A DNA stretch of 64,000 nt from Pseudomonas corrugata (lineage in GTDB: Bacteria > Pseudomonadota > Gammaproteobacteria > Pseudomonadales > Pseudomonadaceae), in contig NZ_LHVK01000010.1 of assembly GCF_001269905.1 (NCBI RefSeq), forward strand, positions 248,001 through 312,000, in the 5' to 3' direction. Every line of letters starts with the position of its first letter. The stretch's first letter is position 1. Shown here piece by piece: positions 45,835 through 53,974 of this stretch. Below the pieces are notes generated by a model. It did not search any database. It was not told the origin of the DNA and saw only the letters and a list, made by a program, of their open reading frames with translations. The translations under genes and the position numbers were made by a program.

Positions 45835-45942
45835 TGAGCGCCCATCCTACCCGATTCGGCGCGACGGTCGTTGTCCAAACACTGGCGACAAGTTGCACTT
45901 CAAGGATGAGAGATTATCGAGTAACGTGCCAATCTTTCTAGA

Positions 45943-45954
45943 TTAAACGTTTCA
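45943..45954. promoter_or_regulatory. Cra/FruR operator upstream of fruB
   Basis: TTAAACGTTTCA matches, as I recall it, the Cra target defined upstream of fruB in P. putida. The surrounding bases (GATTAAACGTTTCAGC) extend the partial palindrome. It is about 130 bases before the fruB start. Confidence 0.8.
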
Positions 45955-46085
45955 GCAAGCGTATTTTCAAGGTTAGCAGGATTTTCTGGCCGCACTGCCG
46001 CGATACCGCCAAAAGCCGTCCTGTAACGCTAAGCTGTCATTCAAAACAATACCTGGCGCCAACCCGACGCCAAAAAGGAGAAAGC

Positions 46086-48950
46086 ATGCTCGAGCTCAAT
46101 CCAGAGCAGATATCCATGGCCCAGACCGCCGTGGATAAAGCCGCCGCGCTGCAATTGCTCGCTGACAAACTGGTGGCCGATGGCCTGGTGGCCGAAGGTT
46201 ATCTCGCCGGCTTGCAGGCCCGCGAAGCCCAGGGTTCGACTTTTCTTGGCCAAGGTATCGCCATCCCCCACGGTACGCCGCAAACCCGCGACCTGGTGCA
46301 CTCGACCGGTGTTCGTTTGCTGCAATTCCCGGACGGCGTGGACTGGGGTGACGGGCAAATCGTCTACTTGGCGATCGGCATCGCGGCCAAGTCCGATGAG
46401 CACCTGCGCTTGCTGCAACTGCTGACCCGTGCCCTCGGCGAGACCGATCTGGGCCAGGCACTGCGGCGTGCCAGCTCCGCCGAAGCCTTGCTGAAGTTGC
46501 TGCAAGGTGCGCCGCAGGAGTTGGCCTTGGATGCGCAAATGATCGGGCTCGGCGTATCGGCCGACGATTTCGAAGAGCTGGTGTGGCGTGGCGCCCGTCT
46601 GCTGCGCCAGGCAGATTGCGTGAGTAACGGCTTTGCCGGGGTATTGCAGCAGGTCGATGCGCTGCCTCTGGGCGATGGCCTGTGGTGGCTGCACAGCGAA
46701 CAGACCGTCAAGCGTCCGGGCCTGGCCTTCGTGACACCGGACAAGCCCATCCGTTATCTGGGCCAACCCTTGAGTGGCCTGTTCTGCCTCGCCAGTCTCG
46801 GCGAAGCTCACCAGGCATTGCTCGAGCGACTCTGCGCATTGCTGATTGAAGGTCGCGGCCACGAACTGGGCCGTGCCACCAGCAGCCGCAAGGTGCTGGA
46901 GGTGCTCGGTGGCGAGCTGCCCGCCGACTGGCCCAGCGCTCGTATCGGCCTGGCCAACGCCCATGGCTTGCACGCGCGTCCGGCGAAGATCCTTGCGCAA
47001 CTGGCAAAAAGCTTCGAAGGCGAGATCCGCGTGCGCATTGTCGACGGCCAGGACAGCGCCGTGTCGGCCAAGAGCTTGAGCAAACTGCTGAGCCTGGGCG
47101 CCCGCCGCGGTCAGGTTCTGGAGTTCATCGCTGAACCAAGCATCGCCGCCGATGCGCTGCCGGCATTGCTGGCAGCCATCGAAGAGGGCCTGGGCGAAGA
47201 AGTCGAGCCGCTGCCGCCGCCGAGTGCGCCGCAGGAAAGCCCGATGGCCGAAGTCGCGACCGTGCTGCTGGCCCCCGAATCCGGCAGTCTGATCCAGGCG
47301 GTGCCCGCCGCGCCGGGTATCGCCATTGGTCCGGCCCATATCCAGGTGTTGCAAGCCATCGACTATCCGCTGCGCGGCGAGTCGGCCGCCATTGAACGCG
47401 AGCGCCTGCAGAACGCCTTGAATCAGGTACGCCGCGATATCGAAGGCCTGATCGAACGCGCCAAGGCCAAGGCCATCCGCGAGATTTTCGTTACCCACCA
47501 GGAAATGCTCGACGACCCGGAGCTGACTGACGAAGTCGATACCCGTTTGAAGCTCGGTGAGAGTGCGCAAGCGGCGTGGATGGGTGTGATTGAAGCTGCC
47601 GCAAAGGAGCAGGAAGCCTTGCAGGACGCCTTGCTCGCCGAGCGAGCCGCTGACCTGCGGGACGTCGGCCGGCGTGTGCTGGCGCAGTTGTGTGGCATCG
47701 AAACCCCGAGCGAACCCGAGCAACCTTACATCCTGGTGATGGACGAGGTCGGTCCGTCCGACGTGGCGCGCCTGGACCCGAGCCGTGTGGCGGGGATTCT
47801 CACCGCTCGCGGCGGCGCCACCGCCCATAGCGCGATTGTCGCCCGGGCCCTGGGCATTCCGGCGCTGGTGGGAGCCGGGGCCTCGGTGTTGCTGTTGGCC
47901 CCGGGCACTTCATTGTTGTTGGACGGCCAGCGCGGTCGCCTGCATGTAGAGCCTGATGCCGCCACCCTGCGACGCGCGGTCGAGGAACGTGACACCCGCG
48001 AGCAGCGCCTCAAGGCGGCTGCCGAACAGCGCCACCAACCCGCTCTGACCCGCGATGGCCACCCGGTGGAAGTGTTCGCCAACATCGGCGAAAGCGCCGG
48101 TGTCACCAGCGCGGTGGAGCAGGGTGCCGAAGGCATCGGCCTGTTGCGCACCGAACTGATTTTCATGGCCCACACCCAGGCACCGGACGAAGCGACCCAG
48201 GAAGCCGAATACCGCAAGGTGCTCGATGGCCTGGCCGGCCGGCCCCTGGTAGTGCGCACACTGGATGTCGGCGGTGACAAGCCGCTGCCGTATTGGCCGA
48301 TCGCGAAAGAAGAAAACCCGTTCCTCGGCGTGCGTGGCATCCGCCTGACCTTGCAGCGCCCGCAAGTCATGGAGGCGCAACTGCGTGCCTTGCTGCGTTC
48401 GGCGGACAACCGTCCGTTGCGGATCATGTTCCCGATGGTGGGCAGCGTCGAAGAATGGCGTCAGGCCCGGGACATGACCGAGCGCCTGCGCCTGGAAGTC
48501 CCGGTGGCGGACCTGCAACTGGGGATCATGATCGAAGTGCCGTCCGCCGCGTTGCTCGCGCCGGTGCTTGCCAGGGAAGTCGATTTCTTCAGCGTGGGCA
48601 CCAACGACCTGACGCAGTACACCCTGGCCATCGACCGCGGCCACCCGAGTCTTTCGGCCCAGGCCGACGGCTTGCACCCGGCGGTGCTGCAATTGATCGA
48701 CATCACCGTGCGCGCTGCCCATGCCCATGGCAAATGGGTGGGCGTGTGCGGCGAGCTGGCGGCCGACCCGCTGGCAGTGCCGGTACTGGTGGGCCTGGGC
48801 GTGGATGAACTGAGTGTGTCGGCCCGCAGCATTGCGGAGGTCAAGGCACGAGTACGCGAGCTGAGTCTCGAACAGGCACAAGCCCTGGCCGGCGAGGCAT
48901 TGGCCGTGGGCAGCGCCAATGATGTGCGCGCATTAGTGGAGGCGCTGTAA
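46086..48950 (+). CDS. fruB: Fructose PTS multiphosphoryl transfer protein (EIIA-HPr-EI fusion)
   Basis: A 954-residue fusion carrying phosphate from PEP to FruA. Domains in order: EIIA-Fru (1-about 145) with active-site H62 in GIAIPHGTPQ; a second EIIA-like segment (about 150-280) with H203 in DGLWWLHSEQ; HPr (about 285-370) with H296 in AHGLHARPAK; and enzyme I (about 400-954) with H581 in TARGGATAHSAIVAR, plus PEP-site motifs LLRTELIFMA and GTNDLTQYTLAIDRGHPSLS. It starts at ATG 46086 after AAAGGAG. Its stop overlaps the fruK start. Confidence 0.97.
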   Translation: MLELNPEQISMAQTAVDKAAALQLLADKLVADGLVAEGYLAGLQAREAQGSTFLGQGIAIPHGTPQTRDLVHSTGVRLLQFPDGVDWGDGQIVYLAIGIAAKSDEHLRLLQLLTRALGETDLGQALRRASSAEALLKLLQGAPQELALDAQMIGLGVSADDFEELVWRGARLLRQADCVSNGFAGVLQQVDALPLGDGLWWLHSEQTVKRPGLAFVTPDKPIRYLGQPLSGLFCLASLGEAHQALLERLCALLIEGRGHELGRATSSRKVLEVLGGELPADWPSARIGLANAHGLHARPAKILAQLAKSFEGEIRVRIVDGQDSAVSAKSLSKLLSLGARRGQVLEFIAEPSIAADALPALLAAIEEGLGEEVEPLPPPSAPQESPMAEVATVLLAPESGSLIQAVPAAPGIAIGPAHIQVLQAIDYPLRGESAAIERERLQNALNQVRRDIEGLIERAKAKAIREIFVTHQEMLDDPELTDEVDTRLKLGESAQAAWMGVIEAAAKEQEALQDALLAERAADLRDVGRRVLAQLCGIETPSEPEQPYILVMDEVGPSDVARLDPSRVAGILTARGGATAHSAIVARALGIPALVGAGASVLLLAPGTSLLLDGQRGRLHVEPDAATLRRAVEERDTREQRLKAAAEQRHQPALTRDGHPVEVFANIGESAGVTSAVEQGAEGIGLLRTELIFMAHTQAPDEATQEAEYRKVLDGLAGRPLVVRTLDVGGDKPLPYWPIAKEENPFLGVRGIRLTLQRPQVMEAQLRALLRSADNRPLRIMFPMVGSVEEWRQARDMTERLRLEVPVADLQLGIMIEVPSAALLAPVLAREVDFFSVGTNDLTQYTLAIDRGHPSLSAQADGLHPAVLQLIDITVRAAHAHGKWVGVCGELAADPLAVPVLVGLGVDELSVSARSIAEVKARVRELSLEQAQALAGEALAVGSANDVRALVEAL

Positions 48951-49891
48951 TGGCGAAGATTCTTACCCTGACCCTCAACCCGGCGCTTGACCTCACGGTG
49001 GAACTGGCGCGCCTGGAGCCGGGCCAGGTCAACCGCAGCGATGCCATGCACAGCCACGCCGCCGGCAAGGGCGTGAACGTGGCCCAGGTGTTGGCCGACC
49101 TGGGACATACGCTGACTGTCAGCGGCTTTCTGGGTGAAGACAACGCTCAGGCATTCGAGACGTTGTTCGCTCAGCGCGGGTTTGTCGACGCCTTTATCCG
49201 TGTGCCCGGGGAGACCCGCAGCAACATCAAGCTGGCAGAGCAGGATGGACGCATCACCGACCTCAACGGCCCCGGCCCGAGGGTCGATGCTGCGGCGCAG
49301 CAAGCGCTGCTGAATCGTCTGGAGCAGATAGCCCCCGAGCACGATGTCGTGGTGCTGGCGGGCAGTCTGCCCCGGGGCGTCAGTCCGCAATGGTTGCAGG
49401 CGTTGATCACTCGCCTGAAAACCCTCGGCTTGAAGGTCGCCCTCGACACCAGCGGCGAAGCCTTGCGTGTCGCGCTGGCGGCCGGGCCTTGGCTGATCAA
49501 GCCGAACACCGAGGAGCTGGCCGATGCACTGGGCTGCGATGTGGTGACCGAACAGGCCCAGGCCCAAGCGGCGCAACGCCTGCATGGCCAGGGCGTCGAG
49601 CATGTGGTGATTTCCCACGGTGCCGAGGGTGTGAACTGGTTCAACGTCGGCTCGGCGCTGCACGCTTCTCCTCCCAAGGTCACCGTCGCCAGCACCGTGG
49701 GTGCCGGTGATTCGCTGCTGGCAGGCATGCTGCACGGCCTGCTCGGTGCGCACACTCCGGAACAGACCCTGCGTACCGCCACGGCCATTGCTGCGATGGC
49801 GGTTACTCAGATCGGTTTTGGCATTCATGACACCGCGCTGCTGGCGTCGCTTGAACAGGGCGTGCGCGTGCGCCCCCTGACAGAACAATAA
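48950..49891 (+). CDS. fruK: 1-phosphofructokinase
   Basis: A 313-residue PfkB/ribokinase-family enzyme that phosphorylates the fructose-1-phosphate made by the PTS to fructose-1,6-bisphosphate. It opens with ILTLTLNPALDLTVELARLE. The sugar-binding motif HAAGKGVNVAQVLADLG follows, and the catalytic anion hole is in STVGAGDSLLAGML. The first base overlaps the fruB stop codon and fruA follows after 14 bases, so fruBKA is one operon. Confidence 0.97.
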   Translation: MAKILTLTLNPALDLTVELARLEPGQVNRSDAMHSHAAGKGVNVAQVLADLGHTLTVSGFLGEDNAQAFETLFAQRGFVDAFIRVPGETRSNIKLAEQDGRITDLNGPGPRVDAAAQQALLNRLEQIAPEHDVVVLAGSLPRGVSPQWLQALITRLKTLGLKVALDTSGEALRVALAAGPWLIKPNTEELADALGCDVVTEQAQAQAAQRLHGQGVEHVVISHGAEGVNWFNVGSALHASPPKVTVASTVGAGDSLLAGMLHGLLGAHTPEQTLRTATAIAAMAVTQIGFGIHDTALLASLEQGVRVRPLTEQ

Positions 49892-49905
49892 GAGGGTTCG
49901 CGAGA

Positions 49906-51666
49906 ATGAAATTAGCCATTGTGACGGCCTGCCCGAACGGCATGGTTACCAGTGTGTTGTGCGCCCGCCTGCTGGACGCGGCGGCCCAGCGCCAGGGATG
50001 GAGCACCAGCGTCGAAGTCCATGACGCGGCCCATCCGGAGCGTCAGTTGTCGGCGGCCACCCTTGAAGCCGCCGAGTGGGTATTGCTGGTTGCCAGTGGC
50101 CCGGTGGACTTGTCGCGGTTCGTCGGCAAGCGCCTGTTCCGCAGCACCCCGGCCCTGGCCCTGCAGGATGTCGACTCGGTGCTGCGACGTGGCGCCGAAG
50201 AGGCTGCGGTCCTGGTCGAGTCGGATGTTCGGCAGGAGGCGGCTGTTCCAGCGCAATCGTCCAGGGCAGTGAGTGAGCGCGCGCCGCGTCTGGTTGCCAT
50301 CACCGCTTGTCCGACGGGCGTAGCCCATACCTTCATGGCCGCAGAGGCATTGCAGCAGGCCGCGACGCGATTGGGCTATGACCTGCAGGTGGAAACCCAG
50401 GGTTCGGTGGGCGCGCGCAACCCATTGAGCCCCCAGGCTATCGCCGATGCGGATGTGGTGTTGCTGGCGACCGACATCGAAGTCGCCACCGAGCGTTTTG
50501 CCGGCAAGAAGATCTACCGCTGCGGCACGGGCATCGCCTTGAAACAGGCTGAGGCCACGTTGAAAAAAGCCCTGGCCGAGGGCCAACAGGAAAGTGCGGC
50601 CGGCAGCAGTGCAGGGCCGGCCAAGGCAGAGAAAACCGGTGTCTATAAACATTTGCTGACTGGCGTGTCGTTCATGCTGCCGATGGTGGTGGCCGGAGGT
50701 TTGCTGATCGCGTTGTCGTTCGTGTTCGGCATCACCGCGTTCAAGGAACCCGGCACATTGGCGGCTGCGCTGATGCAGATCGGCGGTGAAAGTGCGTTCA
50801 AACTGATGGTGCCGTTGCTGGCCGGTTACATCGCCTATTCCATCGCGGACCGTCCGGGCCTCGCGCCGGGGATGATCGGCGGGATGCTGGCGAGCACCCT
50901 GGGCGCCGGGTTCATCGGCGGGATCATCGCCGGCTTCCTGGCCGGTTATGCGGCCAAGGCGATCAACCGCTACGCACGTCTGCCTCAGAGCCTGGAAGCG
51001 CTCAAGCCGATCCTGATCATCCCGCTGCTGGCGAGCCTGTTCACCGGTCTGGTGATGATCTACGTGGTGGGCAAACCGGTGGCGGGCATGCTCGAAGGCC
51101 TGACTCATTTCCTCGACAGCATGGGCACCACCAATGCGATTCTGTTGGGTGTGCTGCTGGGGGCGATGATGTGTGTCGACCTCGGTGGCCCGATCAACAA
51201 GGCCGCCTACGCGTTTTCGGTGGGGCTGCTGGCATCGCAGAGTTACGCGCCGATGGCCGCGACCATGGCCGCCGGCATGGTGCCGCCGATTGGCCTGGGC
51301 ATCGCCACCTTCATCGCCCGGCGCAAGTTTGCCCAGACCGAGCGCGAGGCCGGTAAGGCGGCGTTGGTGCTGGGGCTGTGCTTCATTTCCGAGGGCGCGA
51401 TTCCGTTCGCCGCGAAGGACCCGCTACGGGTGATCCCGGCCAGCATCGCCGGTGGTGCGCTGGCCGGTGCACTGTCGATGTACTTCGGCTGCAAACTCAT
51501 GGCACCCCATGGCGGGCTGTTCGTGATGCTGATCCCCAACGCCATCAACCATGCGTTGCTGTACTTGCTGGCGATCGTGGCGGGCAGTTTGCTGACGGCG
51601 GTGGCGTATGCGCTGCTCAAGCGTCCGGAGCAAGTCGAGATGGTGCTGGAGCCTGCCAAGGCCTGA
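49906..51666 (+). CDS. fruA: PTS fructose-specific EIIBC permease
   Basis: A 586-residue permease that phosphorylates fructose during uptake. Two IIB domains are present: an N-terminal one (VTACPNGMVTSVLCARLLD, about 1-100) and a second (AITACPTGVAHTFMAAEALQ, about 122-215) with the classical CPTGVAHT phosphocysteine loop. The membrane IIC domain (about 245-575) has family segments such as ADRPGLAPGMIGGMLAS and DLGGPINKAAYAF. The tandem IIB layout is like E. coli FruA. It ends the fruBKA operon and a REPIN follows. Confidence 0.97.
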   Translation: MKLAIVTACPNGMVTSVLCARLLDAAAQRQGWSTSVEVHDAAHPERQLSAATLEAAEWVLLVASGPVDLSRFVGKRLFRSTPALALQDVDSVLRRGAEEAAVLVESDVRQEAAVPAQSSRAVSERAPRLVAITACPTGVAHTFMAAEALQQAATRLGYDLQVETQGSVGARNPLSPQAIADADVVLLATDIEVATERFAGKKIYRCGTGIALKQAEATLKKALAEGQQESAAGSSAGPAKAEKTGVYKHLLTGVSFMLPMVVAGGLLIALSFVFGITAFKEPGTLAAALMQIGGESAFKLMVPLLAGYIAYSIADRPGLAPGMIGGMLASTLGAGFIGGIIAGFLAGYAAKAINRYARLPQSLEALKPILIIPLLASLFTGLVMIYVVGKPVAGMLEGLTHFLDSMGTTNAILLGVLLGAMMCVDLGGPINKAAYAFSVGLLASQSYAPMAATMAAGMVPPIGLGIATFIARRKFAQTEREAGKAALVLGLCFISEGAIPFAAKDPLRVIPASIAGGALAGALSMYFGCKLMAPHGGLFVMLIPNAINHALLYLLAIVAGSLLTAVAYALLKRPEQVEMVLEPAKA

Positions 51667-51682
51667 TCCAACGCAATCCTCC

Positions 51683-51772
51683 TGTGGGAGCGAGCCTGCT
51701 CGCGATAGCGGTGTATCAGCCAACGACTCTGTTGACTGACCCTCCGCTATCGCGAGCAGGCTCGCTCCCACA
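51683..51772. repeat. REPIN
   Basis: A well-conserved pair, TGTGGGAGCGAGCCTGCTCG at the left and its exact complement at the right, lies in the gap between fruA and the phosphatase gene. Confidence 0.93.
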
Positions 51773-51854
51773 GTTGTTTGGGGGTGTCCAGGGGATGGTT
51801 GTCACACCCGATTAACACGAGCATGTTCTAGTTTTCCCATTTGGGAGGAACACC

Positions 51855-53396
51855 ATGAGCGAGTTCGACCTGAGCCGGCGCCGTGTGATGCAGGCTGTGG
51901 GGGCGGGGTTGTTGGTGCCGGGGCTGGCGCCGGCGGTGATTGCCTCGGTCAAGGACCGGCCGGTACTGACCGATGGTGTGCAGTCCGGTGACTTGCAGGG
52001 CGACCGGGTGATGATCTGGAGTCGCAGCGACCGTCCGGCACGCATGGTGGTGGACTGGGACACCCGTAGCGGCTTCTCCAACCCTCGGCGCGTTGTCTCG
52101 CCACTGGCCGACAGCCGCAGCGATTTCACCGCCCGGGTCGAGCTCACCGGCCTGCCGCCCGACCAGGCGATTTTCTACCGCGTCCATTTCGAAGACGCCC
52201 AGAGCGGCGTTGCCAGTGAGCCCTGGTTGGGCCACCTGCGCAGCGCGCCGCAGTTCAAGCGCAATATCCGCTTTGTCTGGAGCGGCGACACCGTCGGCCA
52301 GGGTTTCGGGATCAACCCGGACATCGGCGGCATGCGCATTTACGAAGCCATGCGCCTGCGCCTGCCGGACTTCTTCATCCACAGCGGCGACACGATTTAC
52401 GCTGACGGCCCGGTGCCGGCCCAGATCACCACGGAAAGCGGGCGCATCTGGCGCAACCTCACCACCGAAGCCAAGAGCAAGGTGGCGGAGACGCTGGACG
52501 AGTATCGCGGCAACTACCGCTACAACCTGATGGACGAGAACGTGCGGCGTTTCAACGCCGAGGTGCCGCAGATCTGGCAATGGGACGATCACGAAGTGGT
52601 CAATAACTGGTCGCCAGGCAAGCAGTTGGACGAGCGCTACCAGACCAAGGATATCGGCACCCTGGTGGGCCGTGCGCGCCAGGCCTGGCTGGAATACGCG
52701 CCGATGCGCTTGCAGAAGGCCGATGGCGGCGGGCGGATCTATCGCAAGCTCGCCTATGGGCCGATGCTGGATGTATTCGTGCTCGACATGCGCAGCTACC
52801 GCGAAGCCAATGACGCCAACCTCGGCGCGGCCAAACCCTTCCTCGGTCGCGAGCAGTTGGATTGGCTCAAGCGCGAGCTGAAGCAATCCCGTGCCCAATG
52901 GAAAGTCATCGCCGCCGACATGCCCATCGGCCTGGGCGTGCCCGACGGCGAAGTCAGCCCCGGTGTGCCGCGCTGGGAAGCGGTTGCCAACGGTGATCCG
53001 GGCCAGGCCCAGGGCCGCGAAGTGGAAATTGCCGAACTGCTCGGCTACCTGCGCAAGCATCAGGTACGCAACTACGTCTGGCTCACCGCCGATGTTCACT
53101 ATTGCGCCGCCCACCACTACCACCCGGAACAGGCCGCGTTCCAGGATTTCGAGCCGTTCTGGGAGTTTGTCGCCGGGCCGCTGAACGCCGGCAGCTTCGG
53201 ACCCAACGCCCTGGACAAGACCTTCGGTCCAGAGGTGGTGTTCCAGAAGGCGCCCCCGGCCCAGAACACCTCGCCGTTTGCCGGCTATCAGTTCTTCGGC
53301 GAGGTGAACATCGACGGGCAGAGCGGGGAGATGAGCGTGGTGTTGCGGGATCTGGAAGGGGTGGCGGTGTTCGAGAAGAAACTGCAGCCGCTGTGA
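51855..53396 (+). CDS. phoD: PhoD-type alkaline phosphatase/phosphodiesterase
   Basis: A 513-residue secreted metallophosphatase. The N-terminus has a Tat-like signal (SRRRVMQAVGAGLLVPGLAP). An N-terminal beta domain (VQSGDLQGDRVMIWSRSDRP) precedes the catalytic domain with FVWSGDTVGQGFGINPD, FFIHSGDTIYADGPVP, WDDHEVVNNW and VWLTADVHYCAAHHY, which carry the Fe/Ca ligands. Length matches PhoD/PhoX-like single-domain enzymes. I saw no Pho box by eye. It is flanked by a REPIN upstream and a REPIN array downstream, so it is transcribed alone. Confidence 0.92.
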   Translation: MSEFDLSRRRVMQAVGAGLLVPGLAPAVIASVKDRPVLTDGVQSGDLQGDRVMIWSRSDRPARMVVDWDTRSGFSNPRRVVSPLADSRSDFTARVELTGLPPDQAIFYRVHFEDAQSGVASEPWLGHLRSAPQFKRNIRFVWSGDTVGQGFGINPDIGGMRIYEAMRLRLPDFFIHSGDTIYADGPVPAQITTESGRIWRNLTTEAKSKVAETLDEYRGNYRYNLMDENVRRFNAEVPQIWQWDDHEVVNNWSPGKQLDERYQTKDIGTLVGRARQAWLEYAPMRLQKADGGGRIYRKLAYGPMLDVFVLDMRSYREANDANLGAAKPFLGREQLDWLKRELKQSRAQWKVIAADMPIGLGVPDGEVSPGVPRWEAVANGDPGQAQGREVEIAELLGYLRKHQVRNYVWLTADVHYCAAHHYHPEQAAFQDFEPFWEFVAGPLNAGSFGPNALDKTFGPEVVFQKAPPAQNTSPFAGYQFFGEVNIDGQSGEMSVVLRDLEGVAVFEKKLQPL

Positions 53397-53418
53397 TCTG
53401 CAGATCACAGGGGGGCCT

Positions 53419-53970
53419 TGTGGGAGCGGGCTTGCTCGCGAAAGCGGTGGATCTGTCACGCAGAGGTTGAATGTACCGCCGCCATCGCGGGCAAGCCCGG
53501 CTCCCACAAGGTCAGGTGGCATATGCAAAGACCGCATACACCCTGAATCCTCTGTGGGAGCGAGCCTGCTCGCGATAGCGGTGGGTCTGTCACGCAGAGG
53601 TTGAATGTACCGCCGCCATCGCGGGCAAGCCCGGCTCCCACAAGATCAGGTGGCATATGCGAAGACCGCATACACCCTGAATCCTCTGTGGGAGCGAGCC
53701 TGCTCGCGATAGCGGTGGGTCTGTCACGCAGAGGTTGAATGTACCGCCGCCATCGCGGGCAAGCCCGGTTCCCACAAGGTCAGGTGGCATATGCAAAGAC
53801 CGCACACACCCTGAATCCTCTGTGGGAGCGAGCCTGCTCGCGATAGCGGTGGGTCTGTCACGCAGAGGTTGAATGTACCGCCGCCATCGCGGGCAAGCCC
53901 GGCTCCCACAAGATCAGGTGGCGAATGCAAAGACCGCATACACCCTGAATCCTCTGTGGGAGCTGGGCTG
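53419..53970. repeat. Tandem array of REPINs, 134-bp period
   Basis: Four full units begin at 53419, 53553, 53687 and 53821, exactly 134 bases apart, and a truncated fifth begins at 53955. Each unit is a roughly 90-base REPIN plus a 44-base spacer containing the sequence ACCCTGAATCCTC. Units differ by a few substitutions, and the first is the most diverged. The array ends at the stop codon of the PepSY reductase gene. Short frames inside the units repeat with them and are not genes. Confidence 0.95.
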
Positions 53971-53974
53971 TCGG

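Noticed and set aside
53456..53939. Three near-identical 71-codon frames in the tandem array
   Set aside because: They repeat with the 134-base period and consist of translated REPIN sequence, so they are not genes.
53419..53970. CRISPR array
   Set aside because: Regular spacing first suggested it, but the unit is 134 bases, the spacers are themselves repeated, and the core is the genome-wide REPIN. No cas genes are present.
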